Positions 27,043 to 39,018 of a stretch of 64,000 nucleotides of DNA are shown here, piece after piece (the stretch's first letter is position 1; every line of letters starts with the position of its first letter). Position numbers and translations under genes: made by a program. This stretch comes from Streptomyces changanensis (GTDB lineage Bacteria; Actinomycetota; Actinomycetes; Streptomycetales; Streptomycetaceae), in NCBI RefSeq assembly GCF_024600715.1, contig NZ_CP102332.1, positions 930,001 to 994,000 of the forward strand, in the 5' to 3' direction. The notes under the pieces are model-generated. The model saw only the letters and a list, made by a program, of their open reading frames with translations, was not told the DNA's origin and made no database searches.

Positions 27043-27829
27043 CGTGCATCTGCGAGACGCCGAGCCGTTCGCCGATCTGTGCCTGGGTCATCTCCTCCAC
27101 GAACCGCATGTGGAGGATGGCCCGGTCGCGGTCGTCGAGCTCCTCGACCATCGGCTTGAGGGCCTGGAGGTCCTCGGTCAGCCGCATCGCGCGGTCCTCC
27201 TCGCCGAGGAGGTCGGCGAGGGTCGCCGACGCGGGCTCGCCGGAGTCGTCGAGCGGCATGTCGAGCGAGGCGGCCGAGTACCCGTTGGCCGCGACGAGGC
27301 CCTCGACGACCTCGTCCTCGCCGATCCCGAGGTGCGCGGCGAGCTCGCCGGCGGTCGGTGAGCGGTCCAGCTGCTGGAAGAGCTCGTCGGTGGCGCGGGC
27401 CAGGTCGATGCGCATCTCCTGCAGGCGCCTCGGGACGTGCACCGCCCAGCTGGTGTCGCGGAAGAAGCGCTTGATCTCGCCGATCACGCACGGCATGGCG
27501 AACGAGGCGAACTCGACCTGACGGGTCAGCTCGAACCGGTCGATGGCCTTGATCAGGCCGATGGTGCCGACCTGGACGATGTCCTCCATCTGGTCGGACC
27601 GGCTGCGGAAGCGGGTGGCCGCGTACTTCACGAGGGACAGGTTCAGCTCGATGAGCGTGTTGCGCACGTACTGGTGCTCCGCGGTGCCCTCCTCCAGGAC
27701 GGCCAGGCGCGCGAAGAACAGCTTCGAGAGTTCCTTGGCGTCCCGGGGCGCGACCTCCGTGGGGTCCGGGATCCGGGGTAGGGGAGCCGCCGGTGCCGTT
27801 TCCGTCGGGGCCGTGATCGCCATGGACAC
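26981..27829 (-). CDS. SigB/SigF-group (group 3) RNA polymerase sigma factor
   Basis: 282 residues from GTG 27829, which has GGGAGG 5 nt upstream; ATG 27823 is the alternative. Region 2 is VRNTLIELNLSLVKYAATRFRSRSDQMEDIVQVGTIGLIKAIDRFE (about 55-100). Region 3 is RRLQEMRIDLARATDELFQQLDRSPTAGELAAHLG. Region 4 is ELDDRDRAILHMRFVEEMTQAQIGERLGVSQMHVSRLLSRM. This is the SigB/SigF stress group. It converges on, and overlaps, the RsbW-like gene, and an rsbRST-phosphatase operon lies just beyond. It is therefore the likely output of that module. Confidence 0.93.
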   Translation of the reverse strand: MSMAITAPTETAPAAPLPRIPDPTEVAPRDAKELSKLFFARLAVLEEGTAEHQYVRNTLIELNLSLVKYAATRFRSRSDQMEDIVQVGTIGLIKAIDRFELTRQVEFASFAMPCVIGEIKRFFRDTSWAVHVPRRLQEMRIDLARATDELFQQLDRSPTAGELAAHLGIGEDEVVEGLVAANGYSAASLDMPLDDSGEPASATLADLLGEEDRAMRLTEDLQALKPMVEELDDRDRAILHMRFVEEMTQAQIGERLGVSQMHVSRLLSRMTTRMRERMLSDG

Positions 27830-27867
27830 GGTGCCCTCCCTTCCTGTCGACGTTGCCGGAGGCGCGT

Positions 27868-27892
27868 CTACCCCCGATCGGGCCGGGCACAC
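27868..27892 (-). promoter_or_regulatory. SigB-type promoter candidate of the sigma gene
   Basis: On the minus strand GTGT (27892-27889), a 15-bp spacer and GGGTAG (27873-27868) fit GNNT-N14-16-GGGTA. It is about 40 bp ahead of the sigma-factor start. This suggests that the sigma factor transcribes its own gene. Confidence 0.5.
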
Positions 27893-27955
27893 CCGGAGGA
27901 CACGACTTTCGGCCACTGCCCGGAGCGACAGGAGCGGGGATCGCCGCGACGCGCG

Positions 27956-27990
27956 GGAGCCGTCCCCGCGCGGACGGCGGGGACGGCTCC
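27956..27990 (-). terminator. Hairpin terminator after guaB1
   Basis: Arms GGAGCCGTCCCCG and CGGGGACGGCTCC form a perfect 13-bp stem with a 9-nt loop, 34 bp beyond the guaB1 stop. It separates guaB1 from the sigma-gene promoter downstream. Confidence 0.8.
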
Positions 27991-28023
27991 TCGGGTGCTG
28001 GGGGTGGGCCCGGCGCGCGGGGG

Positions 28024-29511
<1,488 letters not shown>

Positions 29512-29656
29512 TCAGCCGGGGGGAAAACGCACGTACTTCATTGTCCCATGCCGACGCGCGTTCGACCCCCGGGCGGAACCTCCAGGTCACGCGGGGTGAC
29601 CTGGTGGGTTCCTCCAATCCCGCCTGATCCGGCGGGGCGGTCCCGGTCCGGCCGGC

Positions 29657-30718
29657 TCAATTGTCCGGGTCGGCGCGCTCCAGCGCGGGCCGCGGACCCG
29701 GCTCGGACTCGGTCAGCAGGTACTCGGCGGCGGCGGTGTCCGTGACGAGGCTGGTGACCAGCCCGGAGCGGAGCACCGCGCCGATGGCGGCCGCCTTGCG
29801 GTGGCCGCCGGCGATGGCGACGACCTCGGGGATCCGGCGCAGCCGGTCCGCCTCGACGGTGATGCACCGCTCGCCCAGGTCGCGCCCGACGCGACGGCCG
29901 GAGGCGTCGAAGAGGTGCGCGGACATCTCCGCGGCGACGCCGAGCGACGCGTAGTGGGCGCGCTCCTCGTCGGTGAGCATGTCGTGGACGGTGGAGATGC
30001 CCGGCTCCCAGGAGCCGATGGAGACCGCGGCGACGGTCACCTTGTCGAAGTAGTCGAAGGCGCGGGCGATGCCCGTCTGGTTGCGCAGCGCGGCCGCGGT
30101 GGCCGGGTCGGGCAGCAGCATGGGCGCGTAGATGGGGTGGGCCTCGCCACCGGAGACCTGGGCGGCGCGCCGCACGGCCTCGACCGAGCCGCGCTCGGCG
30201 GTCCCCGCGTCGTACACACCGGTGAGCTGGACGACCGTACAGGGGGGCAGCCGGTCGAGGGCGGCGGCCATGTGGATGGTGGACCTGCCCCAGGCCAGGC
30301 CCAGCACGTCGCCTTCGGCGACGAGCTCGCCGAGCAGGTCGGCCGCGACCTCGCCCAGGTTCTCCGGGTCCGGCGACTCGTCCTCGGCCTCGGCCGGGGA
30401 CTCGACGACGACGGCGTGGCGCAGGCCGTACCGGGCGCGCAGGGCGTCGGAGCGCTCCGCGTCCAGCTCGGCGGGTACGCGGATCTCGATCCGTACGAGG
30501 TCGCGCTCCAGGGCGGTCTCCAGGACGCGGGCCACCTTGAAGCGGCTGACGCCGAACTCCTCGGCGATCTGGATCTTGGATTTGCCCTCGAGATAGAAGC
30601 GGCGCGCCATGGCCGCCGCCTGCACCAGCTCCGCGGGTCCCATCCGCAGGGCTGGACGTCCCGCCGACATTGCAGACACCGCGTTCTCCTCACTGCTCTT
30701 CACACTACGGATGGCCAT
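29657..30718 (-). CDS. SorC/DeoR-type sugar-binding transcriptional regulator
   Basis: 353 residues from ATG 30718 (AAGGA upstream). GTG 30676, with GGAG 7 nt upstream, is an equally good start and would remove 14 residues. The HTH (about 30-75) is AAAMARRFYLEGKSKIQIAEEFGVSRFKVARVLETAL. The sugar-phosphate-binding domain shows GLAWGRSTIHMAAALDRLPPCTVVQLTGVYDAG and GVAAEMSAHLFDASGRRV. Such proteins bind phosphorylated sugars. It lies between rpe and guaB1 on the same strand, so a pentose-phosphate-related effector is possible (inference). Confidence 0.88.
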   Translation of the reverse strand: MAIRSVKSSEENAVSAMSAGRPALRMGPAELVQAAAMARRFYLEGKSKIQIAEEFGVSRFKVARVLETALERDLVRIEIRVPAELDAERSDALRARYGLRHAVVVESPAEAEDESPDPENLGEVAADLLGELVAEGDVLGLAWGRSTIHMAAALDRLPPCTVVQLTGVYDAGTAERGSVEAVRRAAQVSGGEAHPIYAPMLLPDPATAAALRNQTGIARAFDYFDKVTVAAVSIGSWEPGISTVHDMLTDEERAHYASLGVAAEMSAHLFDASGRRVGRDLGERCITVEADRLRRIPEVVAIAGGHRKAAAIGAVLRSGLVTSLVTDTAAAEYLLTESEPGPRPALERADPDN

Positions 30719-30788
30719 CCTTGCAGATCCGACGACCCCTGATCAGTCCTGTTGGTTCGCGTTCATCTGCCGGTGACCCGGCGGTGGC

Positions 30789-31472
30789 TCAGTGTCCGCA
30801 CGCCCACGCGGCGGAGGCGGTCGCCCGCTCGGCGTCGGCGCGCAGCGCCCGCACGGCCCCGGCCGGGTCGTCGGCCCCGTACACGGCGGAGCCGGCGACG
30901 AAGACGTCGGCCCCGGCCTCGGCGCACCGCTCGATCGTGGCCGCGGAGACTCCGCCGTCGACCTGGAGCCACAGCTCCAGGCCGTGCTTGGAGATCAGCT
31001 CACGGGTGCGTCGGATCTTGGGCAGCATGATGTCGAGGAAGGCCTGTCCGCCGAAGCCGGGCTCGACGGTCATGATGAGCAGCATGTCCAGTTCGGGGAG
31101 TAGGTCCTCGAACGGCTCGATGGGCGTGGCGGGCTTGAGCGCCATGGAGGCGCGCGCGCCCTTGGCCCGGATCTCCCGCGCCAGCCGCACGGGAGCGGCG
31201 GCGGCCTCCACGTGGAAGGTGACCGAGCCCGCGCCCGCCTCCACGTACTGCGGGGCCCAGCGGTCGGGGTCCTCGATCATCAGGTGGCAGTCGAGGGGGA
31301 TGTCCGTCGCCCGGCTCAGCGACTCGACGACCGGTACGCCCAGGGTGAGGTTGGGCACGAAGTGGTTGTCCATGACGTCGACGTGGAGCCAGTCGGCGCC
31401 CTCGACCGCCCTGGCCTCCTCGGCGAGGCGGGAGAAGTCGGCGGACAGGATGCTGGGGTTGATCTGGGCCAT
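30789..31472 (-). CDS. rpe: Ribulose-phosphate 3-epimerase
   Basis: 227 residues from ATG 31472. Classic motifs: [31 protein letters not shown] (metal-binding His and Asp), [32 protein letters not shown] and [30 protein letters not shown]. It interconverts ribulose 5-phosphate and xylulose 5-phosphate in the pentose phosphate pathway. It is downstream of rsmB on the same strand with a 185-bp gap. Confidence 0.97.
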   Translation of the reverse strand: MAQINPSILSADFSRLAEEARAVEGADWLHVDVMDNHFVPNLTLGVPVVESLSRATDIPLDCHLMIEDPDRWAPQYVEAGAGSVTFHVEAAAAPVRLAREIRAKGARASMALKPATPIEPFEDLLPELDMLLIMTVEPGFGGQAFLDIMLPKIRRTRELISKHGLELWLQVDGGVSAATIERCAEAGADVFVAGSAVYGADDPAGAVRALRADAERATASAAWACGH

Positions 31473-31657
31473 GGGCCCAAGCCTGCCATGTTCGGGGCCC
31501 CTTCCTCGCCCCGATCCCGCGCTCTCCCGTCCCGGGGCGGGGACAGTCCGCCCGATTCCCGGCGAATCCGGGCGGGACGTTCGCCGTACCGGCGGACGGT
31601 CCCGCCGGGGCGCCCGGCGACCGCGCCCCGGCGGCGTCCGGCCCCGACGGGGGACCG

Positions 31658-33094
31658 TCAGGCGGTGCGGCGCAGGAGCGCCAGGTACATGGCGTCCGTG
31701 CCGTGCAGGTGGGGCCAGAGCTGGACGTCGGGCCCGTCGCCGAGCGCGGGCACGCCGGGCATGAGGGGGCGGGCGTCGATCAGCTCGGCGCTCGTCCCCT
31801 CGGCTCCCCCGCGCCCCTTCAGGATGTCGTCGACGACCGCCCGGGTCTCCGCGAGGTGCGGTGAGCAGGTGGCGTACCCGACGACGCCGCCGACGCGCAC
31901 CGACGTGAGCGCCTCGGCCAGCAGCGACCGCTGGAGCGGCGCGAAACCGTCCAGGTCCTCGGGGCGGCGGCGCCAGCGCGCCTCGGGGCGGCGGCGCAGG
32001 GCGCCGAGGCCCGAGCACGGCACGTCGACGAGGACGCGGTCGAAGGAGCCCGGGCGCCACGGCGGGCGCGTGCCGTCGGCGGTGACGACCCGGTACGGGC
32101 CGGGGTTGCCGTCCAGGGCGCGCGCGACGAGACGGGCTCGGTGGGGCTGCTTCTCGGCCGCGAGCAGGAAGGCCCCGCGCCCGGCGGCGAGCGCGCCGAG
32201 CAGCGCCGCCTTGCCGCCGGGTCCGGCGCACCCGTCGAGCCACCGCTCGTCCGGACCGTCGAGGGGGGCGTTGGCCAGGGCGAGCGCCACGAGTTGGCTC
32301 CCCTCGTCCTGCACGCCGGCCCGGCCCTCCCGGACGGCGTCCAGGGCGCCCGGTTCGCCGCCCTCCGAGAGGCGCACGGCGTACGGCGACCAGCGGCCGG
32401 GGAGGCAGGCGTCCTCGCCGAGCGTCTCCAGCAGCTCGTCGGGGGTGGCGCGGCCAGGACGGGCGACGAGCGTCACCTCGGGCCGTTCGTTGTCGGCTTC
32501 CAGCAGGTCCTCGATGCCCGCGCGGCCGCCTCCCAGCGCGTCCCACAGGGCGGACACCACCCAGCGCGGATGCGCGTGCACGACGGCGAGGTGGTCCTCC
32601 GGGTCCTCGTCGTACGGCGGCGCGACCCGCTCCAGCCAGGCGTCCATGTCGTGCTGGGCGATCTTGCGCAGGACGGCGTTGACGAACTTGGCCCGTCCGT
32701 CGCCGAGCACCACGCGCGCGAGCTCGACGCTGGCCGAGACCGCCGCGTGCGTCGGGATGCGCGTCCCGAGCAACTGGTGCGCGCCGAGCGCCAGCACGTC
32801 CAGCACCGGCGGGTCGACCTCACGCAGCGGCCGGTCGACGCAGGCGGCGACGATGGCGTCGTACGTGCCCTGGCGGCGCAGCGTCCCGTAGACCAGCTCC
32901 GTCGCCAGCGCCGCGTCCCGCGCGTCGAAGCCGTCCTTCTCCCGCGCCTTGCGCAGCAGGGGCGGCAGGACGAGGTTGGCGTAGGCGTCCCGCTCGTCGA
33001 CGGCGCGCAGCACCTCGAAGGCCAGGATCCGGACGGGGTCCTTCTTGGGACGCCGGTGGGGCTTGGGGGGACGGCGACGGGCTTGCTCGCTCAA
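31658..33094 (-). CDS. rsmB: 16S rRNA (cytosine-967-C5) methyltransferase
   Basis: 478 residues. The start is taken as TTG 33094, preceded by GGAG at 7 nt; no ATG or GTG fits better and the frame runs open far upstream only through base composition. The N-terminal NusB-like RNA-binding domain (about 20-160) reads [25 protein letters not shown]. The methyltransferase domain has the SAM motif [17 protein letters not shown] and the two catalytic-region cysteines [16 protein letters not shown] and [12 protein letters not shown]. It methylates 16S rRNA. Confidence 0.92.
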   Translation of the reverse strand: MSEQARRRPPKPHRRPKKDPVRILAFEVLRAVDERDAYANLVLPPLLRKAREKDGFDARDAALATELVYGTLRRQGTYDAIVAACVDRPLREVDPPVLDVLALGAHQLLGTRIPTHAAVSASVELARVVLGDGRAKFVNAVLRKIAQHDMDAWLERVAPPYDEDPEDHLAVVHAHPRWVVSALWDALGGGRAGIEDLLEADNERPEVTLVARPGRATPDELLETLGEDACLPGRWSPYAVRLSEGGEPGALDAVREGRAGVQDEGSQLVALALANAPLDGPDERWLDGCAGPGGKAALLGALAAGRGAFLLAAEKQPHRARLVARALDGNPGPYRVVTADGTRPPWRPGSFDRVLVDVPCSGLGALRRRPEARWRRRPEDLDGFAPLQRSLLAEALTSVRVGGVVGYATCSPHLAETRAVVDDILKGRGGAEGTSAELIDARPLMPGVPALGDGPDVQLWPHLHGTDAMYLALLRRTA

Positions 33095-33369
33095 AAGGTG
33101 CTCCGCTTTCGCATTCGGTAGAACCCTTCCAGCGTAGTGCGCCCACCCGTGCGCCCCGGCCCCCGGGACACCCGTGACCGAGGCGGGCCCGCCACCCCGG
33201 CACGGCCCGGATCGGCCCGCACGGGGCCGGCACCGCCCGGATCGGCACCGCCCCGGACCGGCGGGGGCCGGACGGCGGCCCGGTCCGGAGCGGGGCGCCG
33301 CGGACCGGGGACGGCCGGGTCCGGGGCGGGTTCCCGGCCCCCGCGCGGGTCCGGGGCGGGGCCGGTGCG
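33095..33369. repeat. rsmB-fmt spacer with CCCGGATCGGCxCGCAC-like repeats
   Basis: The 275-bp spacer contains direct near-copies of GCACGGCCCGGATCGGC and GCACCGCCCGGATCGGC, then GGGTCCGGGGCGGG copies near 33320 and 33350. No coding signature is seen in any frame. In S. coelicolor fmt and rsmB are close neighbours, so the spacer is probably a local expansion. Confidence 0.5.
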
Positions 33370-34305
33370 TCAGACGGCGCCGAGGCGCTCGCCCGCGCCG
33401 ATGCGCACGCCGCGCGCCCAGTCCGCGGCGCGCATGGGCTTCTTGCCCTGGGCCTGGACCCACAGCAGCTCGACGGCGTGCGAGCCGGTGCCGACGTGCA
33501 CGTCGTTCTTGCCGACGGCCAGCTCGCCGGGGGCCAGGTCCGTACGGCCCGGCGCGGGCACGGCCTGGACCAGCTTGAGGCGCTCGCCGCGGAAGAGGGT
33601 CCACGCCCCGGGGGCGGGGGTGCAGCCGCGGACGACGCGGTCGACGCGGAGCGCCGGGGCGGTCCAGTCGATCCGGGCGTCCTCGACGGTGATCTTCGGC
33701 GCGAGCGTGACGCCCTCGGCGGGCTGCGGGACGGCCGTGAGGGTGCCGTCCTCGATGCCGTCCATGGTCGCGGCGAGCAGCCCGGAGCCCGCGAACGCCA
33801 GCCGGGTGAGCAGGTCGCCGCTGGTGTCGGTGGGGCGGACCGCCTCGGTGACCACGCCGTACACCGGCCCGGAGTCGAGACCCTCCTCGATCAGGAAGGT
33901 GGACGCGCCGGTCATCTCGTCCCCCGCCATCAGCGCGTGCTGGACGGGGGCGGCGCCGCGCCACGCGGGCAGCAGGGAGAAGTGCAGGTTGACCCAGCCG
34001 TGCGCCGGGATGTCGAGCGCCACCTTGGGCAGGAGCGCCCCGTAGGCGACGACCGGGCAGCAGTCCGGGGCGATCTCGCGGAGCCGGGCGAGGAAGTCCT
34101 CGTCGCGGGGCCTGGCCGGCTTGAGGACCTCGATCCCCGCCTCGGCGGCCCGCTCCGCCACCGGGCTCGCGACCAGCCTGCGACCCCGGCCCGCGGGCGC
34201 GTCGGGCCGGGTGACGACGGCGGCCACCTCGTGCCGGTCGGAGGCGATGAGGGCGTCCAGGGCGGGTACGGCGACCTCGGGGGTGCCTGCGAAGACGAGC
34301 TTCAC
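33370..34305 (-). CDS. fmt: Methionyl-tRNA formyltransferase
   Basis: 311 residues from GTG 34305, giving the standard start [19 protein letters not shown]. The formyl-transferase core has [40 protein letters not shown], with catalytic-site Asn and His. The C-terminal domain runs [19 protein letters not shown]. It formylates initiator Met-tRNA. The frame stays open 24 codons further upstream but that stretch is not conserved in style. Together with rsmB and priA it forms the usual actinobacterial housekeeping string. Confidence 0.96.
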   Translation of the reverse strand: MKLVFAGTPEVAVPALDALIASDRHEVAAVVTRPDAPAGRGRRLVASPVAERAAEAGIEVLKPARPRDEDFLARLREIAPDCCPVVAYGALLPKVALDIPAHGWVNLHFSLLPAWRGAAPVQHALMAGDEMTGASTFLIEEGLDSGPVYGVVTEAVRPTDTSGDLLTRLAFAGSGLLAATMDGIEDGTLTAVPQPAEGVTLAPKITVEDARIDWTAPALRVDRVVRGCTPAPGAWTLFRGERLKLVQAVPAPGRTDLAPGELAVGKNDVHVGTGSHAVELLWVQAQGKKPMRAADWARGVRIGAGERLGAV

Positions 34306-35195
<890 letters not shown>

Positions 35196-35208
35196 CCCTC
35201 CCCTCTCC

Positions 35209-35252
35209 GGCCGCCCGGCCCGCCGCCCCTCCCCGCGGCGGGCCGGGCGGCC
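35209..35252. terminator. Bidirectional hairpin terminator between HTH gene and priA
   Basis: GGCCGCCCGGCCCGCCGC (35209-35226) and GCGGCGGGCCGGGCGGCC (35235-35252) form a perfect 18-bp stem with an 8-nt loop between the two convergent stop codons. It can end both transcripts. Confidence 0.85.
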
Positions 35253-35285
35253 GTCGCCCGTCCACGGCCGGCCGGCCCGCAGCCG

Positions 35286-37439
35286 TCAGCCGATGTCGGG
35301 CGGGTCGATCCGGACGCGCACGGGCGTGGTGCCGCCCTTCGCCAGCCGGGCCGCCTGCGCGGCCTTCAACGCCGCCGCCAGGGCCGCCCCGCTGCCCGGC
35401 GGCACCCGCAGCAGCGCCCGCTCCCACACCTCACCGGGCGGTGGGTCGCCCGGACGCCGCGGACCGCCCGGGACGACCTGCCGCACCGGGACCGGCCCGA
35501 GGACCTCGGCGTCGGCGGGGAGCCGCACGGCCGTCAGGAAGTCGGCGACCGCCTCGGCGGGCCCGGCCACCGCGGCCATCCGGGAGACCGGCGGGAAGCC
35601 CAGCTCGGCCCGCTCGGCCAACTCCCGCTGGGCGTGCCCCACGGGGTCCCACCGCACCAGCGCCTGCACCGGCCGCAGCGTCGGTTCGGCGACGACCACG
35701 ACCGTCCCCCCCTCGGCCTGACCGCGCACCAGCGACGCCGCGTCGATCCAGCGGCGCAGCGCCTCCTCTCCGGCCCGCAGGTCGGGCCGGGACAGCAGCG
35801 CCCAGCCGTCCAGCAGCAGCGCGGCCGCGTACCCGCCCTCGGCGACCGGTTCGGCGCCCGGCGTACTGACCACGAGCGCCGGCCGGGCCGGTACGGCGTC
35901 GAGGACGTGGTCCCGCCCGGAGGTGCGCACCGGCACGGCCGGGAAGGCGCGCCCCAGTTCCTCGGCGGTGCGCCGGGCGCCCACCACCTGGGCGCGCAAC
36001 CGGGTGGACCCGCACTCGGCGCAGTGCCAGTCCGGCTCCCCGCGCCCGCACCAGCCGCAGCGCAACTCCCGCTGCTCGGGCGCCTCCAGGGGGCCGGAGC
36101 AGTGCCGGCACCGCGCCGGAGCGCGGCACCGCTCGCACGCCAGCCGCGGTACGTACCCCCGCCGGGGCACCTGCACCAGCACCGGCCCGCTCTTGAGCCC
36201 GTCCCGAACGGCCTGCCAGGCCAGGGACGGCAGGCGGGCGGCGCGCGCGGCCCCGTCCCGCGCCAGCTCCCCGTCCCCCACCGTCCGTACGAGCGGCGCC
36301 GCGGCCCGCACCTGGTCACGCGGGGCGACCAGGGGCTTCGCCCAGCCGCTCTCGACGAGCTGGGCCGCCTCGACCGTGCAGCCCGTACCGCCCAGGAGGA
36401 ACCCGCACCGGTCGTGCGCGGCGCGCAGCAGCAGCACCTCGCGGGCGTGTGGCAGCGGCGCGTGCGGCTCGCTGTGGCTGGAGTCCCCGTCGTCCCAGAT
36501 AGCGACGAGCCCGAGGTCCCGCACCGGGGCGAACATCGCGGCGCGCGTCCCCACGACGGCGCGCACGGCCCCGCGCCGGACGGCGAGCCACTGCGCGTAC
36601 CTCTTCTCCGGCCCGGCCTCGGCGGTCAGCACCGCGTGCCGCCCCTCGCCCAGGACGGCGGTCAGCGCCGCGTCCACGCGCCCGGCCGCGCGCCCGTCGG
36701 GCACCACGACGAGCGCCCCGCGCCCCGAGGCGAGCGCGGCGCCGACCGCCCGGGCCAGCTCCTCCGCCCAGTGCGGCCCGGGAAGCGCGTTCCACACGGC
36801 CCGCGGCGCGGCGCCCCGCGCGAGGGCCGCCAGGAACGCCTCCCCGCGCGCGTACCGCGACCACGTCCCCGGCTCCGGCGCGACGGGCGGCGGCAGCGGC
36901 TCCGGGGAGGGGCGGCCCTCGGCGCGGGCGCTGCGCGGCGGGACGGCCAGCTGGAGGACGTCGGCGAGGCTCCCGGCGTACCGGTCGGCGACGGCCCGGG
37001 CCAGGGCGAGCAGCTCGGCGCTGAGGACGGGCTCGGGCGAGACCACGTCGGCGAGGGCCGCCAGGGGCCCGGAGTAGTCCGAGTCGGCGCGCCGCTCCAC
37101 CAGGAACCCGTCGATGAGGCGCCCGCCCTCGCGCCGCCCGCCCCGCACCTGGTGCGCCCCGGCCCCGAACCGCACCCGCACCCGCACACCGGGCTGGGCG
37201 ACGGCGTCGAGCTCCGCGGGCACGGCGTAGTCGAAGAACTGGTCGAGGTGGAGCACGCCCTTGTTCACCACGACCCGCGCGACCGGCAGCTCCGCGGCGA
37301 GCGCGGCCCCCCGCCACGTCCGCGGCCTGGCCCGCGGCGCCTTCGCCGCCCGGACGCTCTCCCGTATCAGCGCGAGCTGCTCGGGCGGCTCGTCCCCCGG
37401 CCCCCGGCCACCCTCCACCTTCCCGTCCTCGCTGCTCAC
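35286..37439 (-). CDS. priA: Primosomal protein N' (PriA), actinobacterial type without helicase motifs
   Basis: 717 residues from GTG 37439. The N-terminal 3'-DNA-binding domain is at about 50-150 (ARVVVNKGVLHLDQFFDYAVPAEL, GVRVRVRFG). The zinc region keeps eight cysteines (CERCRAPARCRHC, CGWC, CAEC at about 470-510). The helicase core is degraded: no GSGKT appears where Walker A belongs (ALASGRGALVVVPDGRAAG), and the DEAH-box position reads WDDGDSSHSEP. Actinobacterial PriA is known to lack detectable helicase motifs, so a structural role in replication restart is inferred. The open frame beyond 37439 overlaps the neighbouring promoter and is not used. Confidence 0.93.
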   Translation of the reverse strand: MSSEDGKVEGGRGPGDEPPEQLALIRESVRAAKAPRARPRTWRGAALAAELPVARVVVNKGVLHLDQFFDYAVPAELDAVAQPGVRVRVRFGAGAHQVRGGRREGGRLIDGFLVERRADSDYSGPLAALADVVSPEPVLSAELLALARAVADRYAGSLADVLQLAVPPRSARAEGRPSPEPLPPPVAPEPGTWSRYARGEAFLAALARGAAPRAVWNALPGPHWAEELARAVGAALASGRGALVVVPDGRAAGRVDAALTAVLGEGRHAVLTAEAGPEKRYAQWLAVRRGAVRAVVGTRAAMFAPVRDLGLVAIWDDGDSSHSEPHAPLPHAREVLLLRAAHDRCGFLLGGTGCTVEAAQLVESGWAKPLVAPRDQVRAAAPLVRTVGDGELARDGAARAARLPSLAWQAVRDGLKSGPVLVQVPRRGYVPRLACERCRAPARCRHCSGPLEAPEQRELRCGWCGRGEPDWHCAECGSTRLRAQVVGARRTAEELGRAFPAVPVRTSGRDHVLDAVPARPALVVSTPGAEPVAEGGYAAALLLDGWALLSRPDLRAGEEALRRWIDAASLVRGQAEGGTVVVVAEPTLRPVQALVRWDPVGHAQRELAERAELGFPPVSRMAAVAGPAEAVADFLTAVRLPADAEVLGPVPVRQVVPGGPRRPGDPPPGEVWERALLRVPPGSGAALAAALKAAQAARLAKGGTTPVRVRIDPPDIG

Positions 37440-37688
37440 AGCCCCATGACTATCAGATCCCGCTGACAGAACGGCCCGGTAAGCAGTCATGGCCGAAACG
37501 GCCATCTCGACATCACCGTGGGTATCGGGTTCCCTCCGGTGCGGAAGCAGCGCCCGGGTGGCGGTCGAAGAGGAAACGGGAAACCGCGGCGTTCGCCTTG
37601 CCGGAGGTTCTCCGAGAGCCCGAACCTGGCGGGGCGACGAGGGACGACCGGGCATCTGGTGGTCGGTGCACGAGGGGGACGGAGACAG

Positions 37689-38954
37689 GTGTTTCAGCGG
37701 GCACACATGTTCGGCACGGAATTGCGCAGGCGCCGCATCGAAGCCGGACTCACGATGGGCGAGCTGGCGTCCCGGGTGCACTACAGCAAGGGTCAGCTGA
37801 GCAAGGTGGAGACGGGTGCCAAGCCGCCCTCGCCGCAACTGGCCCGGTTGTGCGACGCGGAGCTGGCGGCCCGCGGAGCTCTGGAGGCGCTGTTACCACC
37901 GCCCGTCCGCACTCAGAGCGGCCCGATCCCGGCCGGACCGTCCGGTGACCACGGCCCCACCTTGGGGAGGCGGCAGCTCCTGGGAGCCGGGGCCGCCGGC
38001 GTCCTGGCGCTTGGAACTCAAGCACCGGCGGCCCACGGTGATACGGGCGGTGAGACCCTGCTGGAAGTGTCCCGTGGGCTCTTCGACGAGTTCCGGCGCC
38101 TCGGGCAGTCGGCGCCGCCGACCGCGGTCCTCCCCGCCCTGGTCGAACAGATCCGGCTTCTGCGGTCGCTGGCCGAACGCACCGGCCGGCACACCGCCCG
38201 GGGGCTCGTGGGACTCGCCGCCCGCTACGCCGAATTCGCCGGGTGGATGGCGCAGGAGGGTGGGGACGACGTTGCCGCCCTGCGCTGGACGGAACAAGCC
38301 GTGGCGCTCGCGGCGGCCGCGGGAGACGAACACCTCGCTTCGTACGCCCACGTCCGTCGCGCCCTGATCACCTACTACCGAGGCAACGCCCACGAGACGG
38401 TCGCACTCTCCCGGAGCGCCCAGTCCGGAGGGCTTCCTCCGCGCATTCGTGGTCTCGCCTCCCAGCGGCGTGCGCAGGGACACGCGCTCGCCGGGGAGTA
38501 CGACGCGTGCATGCGCAACCTGGACGAAGCCCGGGAGTTGCTCGGCATCGCCTCACAGATCGACGGTGCCCCCGTCATCGGTACGGCGCACGTGGCGGAT
38601 CCCGCTGCGATGACCATGGGCTGGTGTCTCGTGGACCTGGGCCGCCCTGCGCAGGCGGTGGAGGTCCTCGACCGTGAGTGCCTGCGGATCCCCGCTCAAG
38701 CCCTGCGCACGCAGGCTCGGTACGGCCTCAGGCGCAGTCTCGCCCACGCGCTGGCCGGGGATCTTGACGAGGCCTGTGGCATCGCTGACCGATTGCTGCT
38801 GACGGCCGACATCGTCGGCTCGGCCACGATCGCGGTCGACCTGAGGCGCCTCGGCCGCACCCTGTCCCGGTACTCGCACCACCCGGCCTACCAGAGCATC
38901 GCGCACCGGCTCACTGACGCGATCGCCGCAGCGCCGAGGCCCGCGGTCGGCTGA
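37689..38954 (+). CDS. XRE-type HTH regulator with TPR-like domain (island gene 1)
   Basis: 421 residues from GTG 37689 (GGAG close upstream; ATG 37707 is an alternative without a ribosome site). The XRE HTH is at about 8-60 (FGTELRRRRIEAGLTMGELASRVHYSKGQLSKVETG). Residues 93-112 (GRRQLLGAGAAGVLALGTQA) are a hydrophobic stretch after twin arginines. From about 120 to the end the protein is all-helical with TPR-like repeats. Leu69 is encoded by TTA (37893-37895), so translation should need the bldA tRNA. It heads the island between priA and metK, 64 bp before the TIR gene, and probably controls it (inference). Confidence 0.85.
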   Translation: MFQRAHMFGTELRRRRIEAGLTMGELASRVHYSKGQLSKVETGAKPPSPQLARLCDAELAARGALEALLPPPVRTQSGPIPAGPSGDHGPTLGRRQLLGAGAAGVLALGTQAPAAHGDTGGETLLEVSRGLFDEFRRLGQSAPPTAVLPALVEQIRLLRSLAERTGRHTARGLVGLAARYAEFAGWMAQEGGDDVAALRWTEQAVALAAAAGDEHLASYAHVRRALITYYRGNAHETVALSRSAQSGGLPPRIRGLASQRRAQGHALAGEYDACMRNLDEARELLGIASQIDGAPVIGTAHVADPAAMTMGWCLVDLGRPAQAVEVLDRECLRIPAQALRTQARYGLRRSLAHALAGDLDEACGIADRLLLTADIVGSATIAVDLRRLGRTLSRYSHHPAYQSIAHRLTDAIAAAPRPAVG

Positions 38955-39018
38955 CCCTTCCCGCCTCCGCCGCATTCCGCACCTCAGTGACGTTTCCCGC
39001 CCAGGAGAGGAATCCGCC

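Noticed and set aside
37489..37800. A 103-codon plus-strand frame starting MAETAISTSPW between priA and the XRE gene
   Set aside because: It lacks a ribosome site, overlaps the XRE gene in another frame, and shows no family similarity I can recognise.
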